From: Ancylomarina subtilis
Lineage (GTDB): Bacteria > Bacteroidota > Bacteroidia > Bacteroidales > Marinifilaceae
Length of the DNA: 64,000 nt
Assembly (NCBI RefSeq): GCF_004217115.1
Contig: NZ_SHKN01000001.1
Span: 1,429,781 to 1,493,780 of the forward strand
Reading direction: 5' to 3'
This document shows positions 37,475-46,392 of this stretch, in pieces. Under the pieces are notes generated by a model. The model worked only from the letters and a program-made list of their open reading frames with translations. It did no database searches and was not told where the DNA came from. The position numbers and the translations under genes were made by a program. Every line of letters starts with the position of its first letter. Within the stretch, counting starts at the first letter, position 1.

Positions 37475-38197
37475 CCCCCATACCGCAAGTCTGTGACTTG
37501 TGGTTTCTATACTAGCGAAACTTCTATTAAGCCTTTTCCATCGGCGTAATCTATTGCACTGCTATATTTGTAGTGATGTGACTCAATCACGATACCTTCT
37601 TCAACAGGATTATTGTGCAAATAATTCAGTTTTTGATCTATCATTTTAGTATCGCTTAATTCAATTGGCTTATTATTTTGTTGCCAAAATTGAAAGTTCA
37701 TATTGTTTCCATTCTTCTTCCCTGCACGCTCAAAAATCCACAACATCCATTCCCTTCTACTTTCCCGTGGGTTTTCTCGAATGGCTTGTACAATGGCTTT
37801 AGATGTGTATTTTTTAAGATCACGAACAATATTCTGCATGGGCTCCTGCTTTGTTCCAATAATCAAATGAACATGACTTGTCATTATTACCCATCCATAA
37901 ATCACCAAACCTTGTTTTCAACACAATAATTTATGCTTTCGACAAGTATATCTTTGTATTCTGACCGAACAAAAACATCTATCCAATGTACTGTTGCAAA
38001 GCTAAGAAAGTACAGGCCTTCTTTGTTATGAAACTTATATTTTCGACTCAAAACCTTTTGCTTTTTATTCTCTCTAAAATAAACAATATATTGAAATTAT
38101 GAAGAATAAAATCATATGTTGACTATTATAATCAACCTACAGCTTGGTTCTTCTTCTGCTACACAGAATACGAGCTACAAGCTCGCACTAGCGGGGG
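37475..38197 (-). mobile_element. REP-RAYT-REP unit C, chimeric right end
   Basis: Left end as in units A and B (REP ccgcaagtc-tgt-gacttgtgg at 37483-37503). To the right, similarity to A and B stops near 38005, inside the RAYT N-terminus. The right end is instead the gagct-type REP (cgagct-aca-agctcgcactagcggggg, 38170-38197). The unit looks like a recombinant of two REP-RAYT lineages. Confidence 0.7.
37507..38051 (-). pseudogene. RAYT transposase, frameshifted copy C
   Basis: Carries the same one-base deletion as copy B (near 37910), so it cannot make the full protein. The first ~20 codons differ from copies A and B (YKFHNKEGLYFLSF instead of YKFRGQESPYFISF) and begin with TTG rather than ATG. 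Confidence 0.85.
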
Positions 38198-38666
38198 TCT
38201 CTATCCCTTTCTTCTTTAAATATTTTTGAATTTTAATTGGAAGCTCGTCCACCTTCAGGTAAATCGCAATTTGCTGAGAGTTACTATAATAAATATTCAT
38301 CATGGTTTCATCTCCTTCTTTATAAATTTCCACTTCACCACATTCACTCTCAAAACTTTCCCCTTCTTCAAGATCTTCTGGATCAATTTCAAAATAATAT
38401 TTACCACTTTGCTTTAAACTATCAATACTTGGAAGGTCATATTTACTATAAAAACCATAAAGATTAGCCGATATTGTTATTCCTCCCTCCGGGTAACCAG
38501 CACTAGTATAATCAGTCACATCATATACTTTATTATCGTTGTAAACTAAATAAATATAATCCTCAGATGTAGACTGCCAAATAGTATTAGCTAGTTTATT
38601 TTCATCAGCCTGACCATATACATCACATATAACGAACACCAATATAATTATTACTAAATATTTCAT
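38175..38666 (-). CDS. Exported small protein ending in REP sequence
   Basis: 163 residues with a signal peptide (MKYLVIIILVFVICDVYGQ) and an acidic strand-rich body (YLVYNDNKVYDVTD, GEVEIYKEGDETMMNIYY). It appears related to the 36684-37394 product. Its last seven residues (TPASASL) and stop codon are encoded by the REP element (GCTAGTGCGAGCTTGTAG), so the native 3' end was replaced by the REP insertion. Putative immunity protein by position; the tail upstream of its ATG is too short to judge. Confidence 0.6.
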   Translation of the reverse strand: MKYLVIIILVFVICDVYGQADENKLANTIWQSTSEDYIYLVYNDNKVYDVTDYTSAGYPEGGITISANLYGFYSKYDLPSIDSLKQSGKYYFEIDPEDLEEGESFESECGEVEIYKEGDETMMNIYYSNSQQIAIYLKVDELPIKIQKYLKKKGIETPASASL

Positions 38667-38799
38667 TTTAATAATTCTATTAAACTATCAACACATTCAA
38701 CAAGAAATCATAACCAATACAAACCTAATAAAAGTTATGAAAATACACAAAATACAATATAGTTGCATTAAGAATTACTCATTCATGTCTATATTGAGT

Positions 38800-38995
38800 T
38801 GTATTCGTGAATCGCTTCGCTTATTTGCAGTGGAAACCCCACAGGATGGTTTGAGGTACGAAAGCCATACGAGGAGTTGTAGCGAAAAGCCTGCCCCGAA
38901 GGGAACGCCCAGGAAACTTTTACAACCACCTCCCCCCTCGCATACTCGGGTACTCCTCCTGCCCTTCGACTCCGCTCTGGGACCAAGAGGGGAAA
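38800..38995. repeat. GC-rich interspersed element
   Basis: A locally GC-rich stretch (gaagggaacgcccaggaaac, then cctcccccctcgcatactcg) with no convincing gene in the 407-bp gap 38667-39073. Its composition and short inverted motifs suggest another dispersed repeat at the right edge of the island. Confidence 0.4.
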
Positions 38996-39013
38996 CTAAA
39001 AGTGTAAATGCAC

Positions 39014-39049
39014 AAAAAGCCCCGACAAGTTCGAGAACCTATCGGGGCT
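39014..39049 (-). terminator. Intrinsic terminator of ftcD
   Basis: agccccga (39018-39025) pairs with tcggggct (39042-39049); five T follow on the minus strand. Confidence 0.85.
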
Positions 39050-39073
39050 AATACTATATAGTGTGGTTTGCTA

Positions 39074-40774
39074 TTAGATCTTAGCGTTTACCATAGCTAC
39101 AATTTCGTTTTCAAGAGCTTGTGCCTTATCAACAATGGCTTGTCCTTTAGCGATGATGTCAGCAGCCCAAGCCTTGTCAGTTAGGTCAGCAGCATTGATC
39201 TTCACATTCATGAAAGCACCAATAACACCTGAACGAGCAGCTAATGCACCAACACCCGCATCAGTTACTGAGTTAGGGTTTCCGATTTCAGCCATAGCCT
39301 TAGCAACGTCCATAGAACCTAAGCAAAGCTCCATCGTTTGGAAAGGAACCATAGTTGCAAACTTGGTTGCTTCTTCCATTGCCTCAGCACGAGCAGCTTT
39401 CTCCTCCTCAGTTTTCTTAGGCATACGAACAGCATCCATAATTTTGTTGAAAGCATTGGTATCTTCGTCAACCAACCAATTCAACTTTGTATGGTACTCT
39501 TTACCTTTCTCAGCCCAATCAGAGAACTCTTCCCAACGGTCGTCCCATCCTGGCTTGTGAGCAGAAAGGTTAGCAACCATTGAACCCAAAGCAGCACCCA
39601 TGGCACCCATATAAGCAGAGATAGATCCTCCACCCGGAGCCATCGATTCAGAAGCAGTTTCTTCAACAAATGCCGTTAAGCTCATGTCAACCAATTTCTT
39701 TGCTCCTTTTTTAGCTTCGTTCTCAAGAATATACTCGATAATTTTCTTATCCGGATCGAATGGGTAAAGCTCATCTAAACCTAGTGACTTAACCGCAATC
39801 TTGATGATTTCGCGATCAGCAATACCTGTAGAACGACCTTGCATGCGAAGGTAATGCTTCCCTGCATCCAACATTGCTTTCAATGGCACAACACCAACCA
39901 ACTCTGATCCCGTTACACGGATACCACGAGCTTGCGCCTTAGCACAAACTTCATCAAAAGCCTGGTGGATTGAAGTGATCGAGATATCCGTCATGTTCAT
40001 TGAGATCTGAGCAACGCCAAATTCTTCAATAAACCAACCAATCGCCTTAGTCGCTTTCAATGTACCTGGAATCATTACTGGATTTCCATTCTCATCCTTC
40101 ACGATTTTTCCAGTTGAAGGATTTCCTTCACGCTTGGTACGACCTCTTTCACGCACGTCGAATGCAATAGCATTAGCACGACGAGTAGAAGTTGTGTTTA
40201 GGTTAAAGTTGTAAGCTACCAGGAAGTTACGAGCACTTACTGCAGTCACACCCGACTTAGCAACAGCCTCAGTAAACTCAGCAGGACCAAAATCTGGTTT
40301 CCAACGTTCAGTTCCAATACGATCTTTTACAGCTTCGTACTCCCCTGCACGACATGTAGCAAGGTTTTTACGCTCTTCGATACGTGCAGCATTCTCGTAG
40401 CAATAAACAGGAATACCTAACTCTGTACCAATACGCTCAGCTAATTTATGTGCTAATTTCACAGTCTCTTCCATAGTGATATTAGCAACTGGTACCAATG
40501 GACAAACGTCAGTTGCACCAAAACGTGGGTGAGCACCAGAATGCTTACTCATATCGATTAACTCAGCCGCTTTCTTAACAGCTTTTACAGCTGCTTCTAA
40601 AACCTCATCAGGTGTACCAACCATCGTTACAACCGTACGGTTAGTTGCTTTACCCGGATCAACATCAACAAGGCTTACCCCTTCAACAGATTCAATTTCG
40701 TTTGTAATCTGCTTAATAATATTCATGTCGTTCCCTTCAGAGAAATTAGGAACACATTCGATTAATTGTTTCAT
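39074..40774 (-). CDS. ftcD: Glutamate formimidoyltransferase / formimino-THF cyclodeaminase
   Basis: A fused bifunctional enzyme of histidine degradation. The N-terminal ~325 residues transfer the formimino group of formiminoglutamate to tetrahydrofolate (MKQLIECVPNFSEGND, GAHPRFGATDVCPLVP with the catalytic His, SMNMTDISITSIHQAF). The C-terminal ~200 residues are the cyclodeaminase (SLTAFVEETASESMAPGGGS, MGAMGAALGSMVANLS) that releases ammonia to give methenyl-THF. The frame is open to 40798; MKQLIECVPNF at 40774 is the proper start. hutI lies 80 bases upstream on the same strand, which fits an operon. Confidence 0.95.
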   Translation of the reverse strand: MKQLIECVPNFSEGNDMNIIKQITNEIESVEGVSLVDVDPGKATNRTVVTMVGTPDEVLEAAVKAVKKAAELIDMSKHSGAHPRFGATDVCPLVPVANITMEETVKLAHKLAERIGTELGIPVYCYENAARIEERKNLATCRAGEYEAVKDRIGTERWKPDFGPAEFTEAVAKSGVTAVSARNFLVAYNFNLNTTSTRRANAIAFDVRERGRTKREGNPSTGKIVKDENGNPVMIPGTLKATKAIGWFIEEFGVAQISMNMTDISITSIHQAFDEVCAKAQARGIRVTGSELVGVVPLKAMLDAGKHYLRMQGRSTGIADREIIKIAVKSLGLDELYPFDPDKKIIEYILENEAKKGAKKLVDMSLTAFVEETASESMAPGGGSISAYMGAMGAALGSMVANLSAHKPGWDDRWEEFSDWAEKGKEYHTKLNWLVDEDTNAFNKIMDAVRMPKKTEEEKAARAEAMEEATKFATMVPFQTMELCLGSMDVAKAMAEIGNPNSVTDAGVGALAARSGVIGAFMNVKINAADLTDKAWAADIIAKGQAIVDKAQALENEIVAMVNAKI

Positions 40775-40853
40775 TATATTGTAATTAGTAATTATCAATG
40801 AGTAATTAATGATTAGGGACTATTACTTATCCTCAATTATTAATCGTTAATTA

Positions 40854-42107
40854 TTATAATACCTGTCCCTTAAGGATAACCGTGTCCACTAAATTGCTAC
40901 CATAAGCATAGGGCATAAATTCGATGGATGGAATTTCTTTTGTAATAAATACGTTAGCGATTTTACCACGAGCAATACTTCCCACTTCATCCTCAACGCC
41001 CATAGCGTATGCCGAATTGATAGTAGTCGCATTAATGGCTTCCTCAGGCAACATCTTGTAATTGATACAAGCCAATGACAGAATAAATTTCATATTACCC
41101 GATGGCGATGAACCCGGATTAAAATCAGAAGCCAAAGCTACTGGCAAACCAGCTTCCATCATCTTACGTACCGGAGAGCAAACCATGTTTAAGAAGAAAG
41201 CAGCTCCCGGCAAAACAGTTGGCATTGTTTCCGATCCTTTTAAAGCTTCAATTTCGGCATCTCCAACAAATTCTAGATGATCAACAGAAAGGGCATTGTA
41301 CTTAACCCCTACCTGAATACCACCTGAATAATCCAGCTCATTGGCATGAATTTTTGGACGCATACCGTGTTTCATACCCGCATTCAAAATACGATCGGTT
41401 TCTTCAACGGTGAAAAAACCCTTGTCGCAGAACACATCAATATAATCAGCTAAATCCTCCGCTGCTACCAAAGGAATCATCTCATTGATTACCATATCAA
41501 CATATTCGCCCTGACGTCCTCTGTAATCAGCAGGCACCGCATGAGCTCCAAGGAAACTAGACTTAATCGTAAGAGGTGTGGTTTCTTTCAATCGCTTAAT
41601 CACACGCAACATCTTCAACTCATCTTCAACAGTCAGACCGTATCCTGATTTAATCTCAACAGCACCGGTTCCCAAACTGATAATCTCATGCAGACGTTCC
41701 ATAGCAGATTCATACAATTCGTCTTCAGTTGCTTCGTGCATACGCTTGGCTGAATTTAAAATTCCACCTCCGCGTTTGGCAATTTCTTCATAAGACAAGC
41801 CTTTAATTTTATCGGTATATTCAATCTCACGAGATCCGGCGTAAACCAGGTGGGTATGTGAATCGCAAAAAGATGGGAAAACCATACGTCCGGTAGCATC
41901 AATTTCCTGCATCATATCAGCACCTTCCATCTCATCAAAATCAGGGATAGAAGCCATCTGTCCAAAATCTTCGATTTTCCCCTCATCTATTAATAAAAAG
42001 GCATCATCAATGCAATTAAGCTTTGCCATATCGGCACCAGCGACCCACCTTCTTGGCTCATCTTCAACCTGAACCAATCGTTTTATATTCTTAATAAGTA
42101 ATTTCAT
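40854..42107 (-). CDS. hutI: Imidazolonepropionase
   Basis: A 417-residue amidohydrolase-superfamily enzyme that opens imidazolonepropionate to formiminoglutamate, the substrate of the next gene product. The metal site is seen as H-x-H in FCDSHTHLVYAGSRE and later His residues in FLGAHAVP and KIHANELDYSGG; SAVDHLEF-type block appears as LSVDHLEFVG, and ASDFNPGSSPS holds the active-site Asp. Together with ftcD it covers the last steps of the pathway; hutH and hutU are not in the window. Confidence 0.95.
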   Translation of the reverse strand: MKLLIKNIKRLVQVEDEPRRWVAGADMAKLNCIDDAFLLIDEGKIEDFGQMASIPDFDEMEGADMMQEIDATGRMVFPSFCDSHTHLVYAGSREIEYTDKIKGLSYEEIAKRGGGILNSAKRMHEATEDELYESAMERLHEIISLGTGAVEIKSGYGLTVEDELKMLRVIKRLKETTPLTIKSSFLGAHAVPADYRGRQGEYVDMVINEMIPLVAAEDLADYIDVFCDKGFFTVEETDRILNAGMKHGMRPKIHANELDYSGGIQVGVKYNALSVDHLEFVGDAEIEALKGSETMPTVLPGAAFFLNMVCSPVRKMMEAGLPVALASDFNPGSSPSGNMKFILSLACINYKMLPEEAINATTINSAYAMGVEDEVGSIARGKIANVFITKEIPSIEFMPYAYGSNLVDTVILKGQVL

Positions 42108-42131
42108 ACTATATCCAATTAATAACTAATG

Positions 42132-42168
42132 ATTATCAACTCATTCATTACTGTAATGAATTGATAAT
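42132..42168. promoter_or_regulatory. Large inverted repeat between divergent hutI and yfcC
   Basis: attcattac-t-gtaatgaat (9-bp perfect arms) enclosed by ttatca / tgataa. It lies close to the hutI start in the 301-bp divergent gap and could be an operator shared by both genes; AT-rich relatives (taatgatta) occur in the ftcD-hutI gap at 40790-40850, so a dispersed repeat is the alternative. Confidence 0.4.
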
Positions 42169-42408
42169 TGTTAATTTAACTCCTTTGCGAAAGTAGAAAA
42201 AATGCTAGAATATTACACCTTAATACAATTAAAAATCGCAAAATTGCAAACCTTTTCGAAAACATACAAAGCTCAATTCATTATATAAATAATATTGACT
42301 GTATTCTATGGAATGTTCTTATTTTTACGGTTCGAAATTTGAAGATCGAGTTTAGAAAACGATGCTCTTTCTGATAAGTCTCAAGACTAATACCTCAAAC
42401 TAAAAAAT

Positions 42409-44004
42409 ATGTTTAAGAAAGTACCTCACACTTACGTTATTGTATTTGCAATCGTGATTCTATCTGCCATTTTAACCTGGATTATTCCAGGAGGAGAATA
42501 TGATCGAACCGTTGTAAATGTTAACGGCACCGACCGTTCTGTCATTGTTCAAGACTCCTATCATCAAGTGGAAAATAGTGGACAAAGCTGGGAAGTTTTT
42601 GCCTCATTTTTCAAAGGCTTTGTTGATAAGGCCGATATCATCATGTTTATCCTGATTATTGGTGGTGCCTTTTGGATTATGAATGCCAGTAAGTCAATTG
42701 ATGTGGGAATCTACTCCTTTCTGGAGTTTACCAAAAAGCTCGAAAAAAACAAGTTCATTCGGAAAATAGGCGTCAACAATATTATACTGACGCTAATCAT
42801 GCTCATATTCTCCATCTTTGGAGCCACCTTTGGGATGAGTGAGGAAACCATTGCCTTTACCATTATTTTTGTTCCGATGGCCATTAAAATGGGCTATGAT
42901 TCTATTGTTGGGGTTGCCATCTGCTTTGTAGCAGCGGGGCTTGGGTTTGCTGGAGCACTCCTAAATCCATTTACAATTGGTATTGCGCAGGGTTTATCAA
43001 ACCTACCCTTATTCTCGGGTATTGAATACCGCTTTTTCTGCTGGTTTGTAATTAATATTATCGGGTTCACGTTCATCCTGCGTTATGCAGCAAAAGTTCG
43101 TAAAAACCCCGAAAAATCATTGGTTTATACCGATGACAATTACTGGAGAAAACATCACGACTCAGATGTTGAAAATATTGAATTTTACACCCCGATTTCA
43201 GCATGGATAAGCTATATCATTATACTAGCTGCAATGATTGGTTTCTCATTCTATTACCCACAAAGCACCTTAAAAATCGGTAATGCCGAAACCACAACTT
43301 ACGTACTGCCAATTGTAACCGCATTATTTGCTTTATTAGGCTTTGTGTCATTGCGTAAATCAGTTCATTTCTTTATTCTGAACCTTTTACTTTTCACAAT
43401 CATTTTTCTGATTGTAGGTGTTATGGGGTACGGTTGGTACATCATGGAGATTGCAACCTTGTTCTTTGCCATGGGAATTTTCTCGGGTATTGCCTACAAT
43501 AAATCGGCTAACGACATCACCAAACTTTTCCTTGAAGGTGTTAGCGATATTCTATCTGCAGCACTTATTGTTGGTCTAGCTGGTGGGATTCTGATTGTTT
43601 TGGAAGAAGGTCAAATCATTGATTCTATCCTGTTCTATATCTCAAAATCGATGAATGATTTTGGTAAAATCGCTTCGGTTGGCATGATGTATTTTATCCA
43701 AAATGTAATTAATGTGATTATCCCTTCAGGATCAGCAAAAGCTGCTTTAACCATGCCAATGATGTCACAATTTTCAGACCTGATTGGTGTATCCCGTCAA
43801 GCAACTGTGATGGCTTTCCAGTTTGGTGATGGTTTTACCAATATGATTACGCCAACATCAGGAGTATTAATTGGGGTGCTTGGTGTAGCTAAAATTCCTT
43901 ACGACAAGTGGGTGAAGTGGATAGGAGGCTTTATGGCCATTCTTATCTTATTAGGATTCCTTCTCCTTATTCCAACAGTAACCATGGAGTTGAATGGGTT
44001 TTAA
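42409..44004 (+). CDS. YfcC-family transporter (DcuC/ArsB fold)
   Basis: A 531-residue polytopic membrane protein of the YfcC family. The start MFKKVPHTYVIVFAIVILSAIL followed by WIIPGGEYDR is diagnostic, with a cytoplasmic loop after FILRYAAKVRKNPEKS and conserved helix breaks at GATFGMSEETIAF and IPSGSAKAALTMPMM. Relatives carry amino acids or dicarboxylates. It is divergent from hutI, so histidine, urocanate or glutamate are candidates; that is inference from context. Confidence 0.88.
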   Translation: MFKKVPHTYVIVFAIVILSAILTWIIPGGEYDRTVVNVNGTDRSVIVQDSYHQVENSGQSWEVFASFFKGFVDKADIIMFILIIGGAFWIMNASKSIDVGIYSFLEFTKKLEKNKFIRKIGVNNIILTLIMLIFSIFGATFGMSEETIAFTIIFVPMAIKMGYDSIVGVAICFVAAGLGFAGALLNPFTIGIAQGLSNLPLFSGIEYRFFCWFVINIIGFTFILRYAAKVRKNPEKSLVYTDDNYWRKHHDSDVENIEFYTPISAWISYIIILAAMIGFSFYYPQSTLKIGNAETTTYVLPIVTALFALLGFVSLRKSVHFFILNLLLFTIIFLIVGVMGYGWYIMEIATLFFAMGIFSGIAYNKSANDITKLFLEGVSDILSAALIVGLAGGILIVLEEGQIIDSILFYISKSMNDFGKIASVGMMYFIQNVINVIIPSGSAKAALTMPMMSQFSDLIGVSRQATVMAFQFGDGFTNMITPTSGVLIGVLGVAKIPYDKWVKWIGGFMAILILLGFLLLIPTVTMELNGF

Positions 44005-44017
44005 ATAAAAATATAAA

Positions 44018-44060
44018 AAGACCGCTTCAAACAGAGCTTGAAGCGGTCTTAGTTTTTTGC
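44018..44060 (+). terminator. Intrinsic terminator of the YfcC gene
   Basis: 13-bp perfect inverted repeat (aagaccgcttcaa / ttgaagcggtctt) followed by gttttttg. Confidence 0.88.
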
Positions 44061-44084
44061 TCTTTTACTTAAAATCTAACTAAA

Positions 44085-44885
44085 TTAATTCCTTGTAAAT
44101 AAGAAATTATAGGTTCCAAATGAACCTTCATCGACTGTGATTTTGAATTGCATTTCAAAAGATCCGTCACATGATTTAAACAAACCTCCACCAGGGCCAT
44201 AATAATAATTCGTGTATGCTCCCCAAGGTGCAGTTGGACCTAAAACTGATTTAACAACACCAACCTTAAATGAATTAGGGTCAATATTAAGTTCCAATTT
44301 ATTATCATTTGCAGCCCCACCTTCCATTTCAAAAATACCAGTTACAAATATCTTATATGGATCATCTGGATCTGCGGTAAAAGTCACATCACCAACAACT
44401 TCCCAATCTTCTGAAACAACGTGATAACTACCTACTGCCATTGCTGGATCAAACTCACATGTTACGAACACATTTAAGGCAGCAGTTGATCGTGATGAAG
44501 CCCCATTAGAGGTCGTTACAACATGAAAAAGAAATGAATCATCAATTGCAACATCACTCGCATTAATTCCAAGAATTGAAATCACTTCAAGAGCTTCCAG
44601 AGTTATAGTAGTCGGGAATGTTGATATTTCCTGAACAACAGCATTCTTACCTTTATAGGTCACTTGAACTTCTGCCGCATCAACAGTCATCCCTTCAGGC
44701 AAATCAACTACAAATTGAACATAGGAATTTGCTAAATCTGAAGTATAAAAAGCAGGATTCACATCTGTAATTACTGGAATTACAGCAACCCCTCTTGATC
44801 CAACTAAATTCTCATTGGTGTCGTCACATGCTACAAAAATCATTGCAAGTGCGACAATCAGACTATATAATTTGTATATTTTCAT
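44085..44885 (-). CDS. Surface lipoprotein of SusC/SusD locus
   Basis: A 266-residue lipoprotein (lipobox MIFVACDD, Cys at about 20). The N-terminal half looks like an Ig-like domain (DVNPAFYTSDLANSYVQFVV), the C-terminal half like a small beta-barrel (GSYHVVSEDWEVVGDVTF, YNFLFTRN). It is the third gene of the operon, 30 bases after susD, in the place of SusE/F-type accessory binding proteins. Probably an outer-surface binding protein; ligand unknown. Confidence 0.75.
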   Translation of the reverse strand: MKIYKLYSLIVALAMIFVACDDTNENLVGSRGVAVIPVITDVNPAFYTSDLANSYVQFVVDLPEGMTVDAAEVQVTYKGKNAVVQEISTFPTTITLEALEVISILGINASDVAIDDSFLFHVVTTSNGASSRSTAALNVFVTCEFDPAMAVGSYHVVSEDWEVVGDVTFTADPDDPYKIFVTGIFEMEGGAANDNKLELNIDPNSFKVGVVKSVLGPTAPWGAYTNYYYGPGGGLFKSCDGSFEMQFKITVDEGSFGTYNFLFTRN

Positions 44886-44915
44886 TGTTCTTATTTTTAA
44901 ATTATAAAATATGAA

Positions 44916-46382
44916 TTATCGTGAACCACCTGCCCACCAAACATTTTCAGTATAAACATATGATCCGTCACCATAAGCATCTCGAACATTTACATTGGTC
45001 GTGACATCCTCAGACCCATAAGTAAATCGCAATGGAAATTTTGTTGAGTTCAATGGGTTATCTAATTGAATGAAATTGTTGCCCATGGCTCTTAGTCTAC
45101 GGATATCATTGTAAGCTTCAAAAGCTTCCTCTTCAAAAAATGCTAAATATTTCTGAACCATGATCTCTTTTAAAGTTGTAGCCTGATCTAATAAAACAGG
45201 TTCCACTTCATCAGTATAGTAATCCATAGCATCAGCTTCTGAAATATCAATATTCGTCTTTGCAAAAGCAGCAACGATTCCTGCCTCTAAAGCAATTTTT
45301 GCATTAACCAGATCATTCTTCCTTGCATATGCCTCTGCTTTTAAAAACTCAATTTCATGATAACTCATAAGGTAAGTTGGCGCTGTAATGGAACTAATTG
45401 CTGAAATACCATATTTCCCTTGCTCCTGACTCGGAGCTCCATTAGGAGCAAACTCCAAAGTTCCTCCTTCGTCATAAGGCTTGAAGAAAATAGCATCTCG
45501 AGGATCATTCCTTGCCGTTAATTTATTGTGCAAACTCGTACTCGCACCAAAATAATCTCTATCTAAAAAGAATTGCTGAAACGGACTTTTTGAGGACGTC
45601 CCATTATAATCAAATTGAGCTTGCTCAGAAGCATCAGCAAAAGAATTATTAGCAAATGTAATAACATCATCATAATTTGGAGACTTCATTGACATCCTCA
45701 TCGTATACCTAGCCTTTAATCCGTAAGCGAATTTGATCCAGTTATCAATACTAGCTTCATCTCCCCCGTATATGAAATCTTGATTTCCTAAATATGGAAA
45801 TGTGGATTCCTTATTAAGATTAGCAATTGCATCATCTAAAAAAGAAAAAATGTCAGTATAGATAGCTTCTTGTTTATCTATCACAGGTGTAAAAATTACA
45901 CCCGGCTGAAGAGCTTCAGACCATGGAACATCACCCATAGCATCGGTTAAAATAGCTAAATTATAAGCTGATAAAATTTGAGCAATACCCAAATTATAGA
46001 AATTACCTTCCTCAGATCCTCCTTCGGAACATTTTACAATTATGTCTTGAAGATTTAGTAAATTCTGATAGATCGAATTCCATGAGTTATTATAAGTCGT
46101 ACTACTCGTTGGTTCATTTGATCTAATTTCAGCATTATACATTTGATTGAAAGAACCTACATTATGCTCAATATAAACCGAAGAGTAAAATGCAAGATCA
46201 CTTCCGGTTACACTGAAAGCCGAATTGGTCATTACATCAGTAATGATCAAATTTGAAGCCACATTTGCAGGATCGTTCACATTCTTGTTAATATCATCCA
46301 TCAGATCTTCAGAACAAGAACTTAAAGTAATTGCAAATAAGACTATCGCAATATTATAAATATTTTTTTTCATATTGTTCAT
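44916..46382 (-). CDS. SusD/RagB-family outer-membrane lipoprotein
   Basis: A 488-residue lipoprotein (LSSCSED, Cys at about 23) of the SusD-like-2 type: helical TPR-like repeats with NLIITDVMTNSAFSV near the start, YNNSWNSIYQNLLNLQDII, ILTDAMGDVPWSEAL, and the conserved C-terminal MVQKYLAFFEEEAFEAYNDI. It forms the lid of the SusC barrel and binds the nutrient. Two possible ATGs lie three codons apart. It starts 10 bases after susC. No carbohydrate-active enzyme is adjacent, so the substrate could be a peptide or glycan. Confidence 0.92.
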   Translation of the reverse strand: MNNMKKNIYNIAIVLFAITLSSCSEDLMDDINKNVNDPANVASNLIITDVMTNSAFSVTGSDLAFYSSVYIEHNVGSFNQMYNAEIRSNEPTSSTTYNNSWNSIYQNLLNLQDIIVKCSEGGSEEGNFYNLGIAQILSAYNLAILTDAMGDVPWSEALQPGVIFTPVIDKQEAIYTDIFSFLDDAIANLNKESTFPYLGNQDFIYGGDEASIDNWIKFAYGLKARYTMRMSMKSPNYDDVITFANNSFADASEQAQFDYNGTSSKSPFQQFFLDRDYFGASTSLHNKLTARNDPRDAIFFKPYDEGGTLEFAPNGAPSQEQGKYGISAISSITAPTYLMSYHEIEFLKAEAYARKNDLVNAKIALEAGIVAAFAKTNIDISEADAMDYYTDEVEPVLLDQATTLKEIMVQKYLAFFEEEAFEAYNDIRRLRAMGNNFIQLDNPLNSTKFPLRFTYGSEDVTTNVNVRDAYGDGSYVYTENVWWAGGSR

Positions 46383-46392
46383 AAATTAATGG

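Noticed and set aside
30196-38700. CRISPR-like array in the island
   Set aside because: The repeats are not regularly spaced, are hairpin REP elements linked to RAYT genes, and no cas gene is present.
38737-39051. 104-codon plus-strand frame with proline/serine-rich end
   Set aside because: It runs through the GC-rich repeat and the ftcD terminator; composition is that of non-coding repeat DNA.
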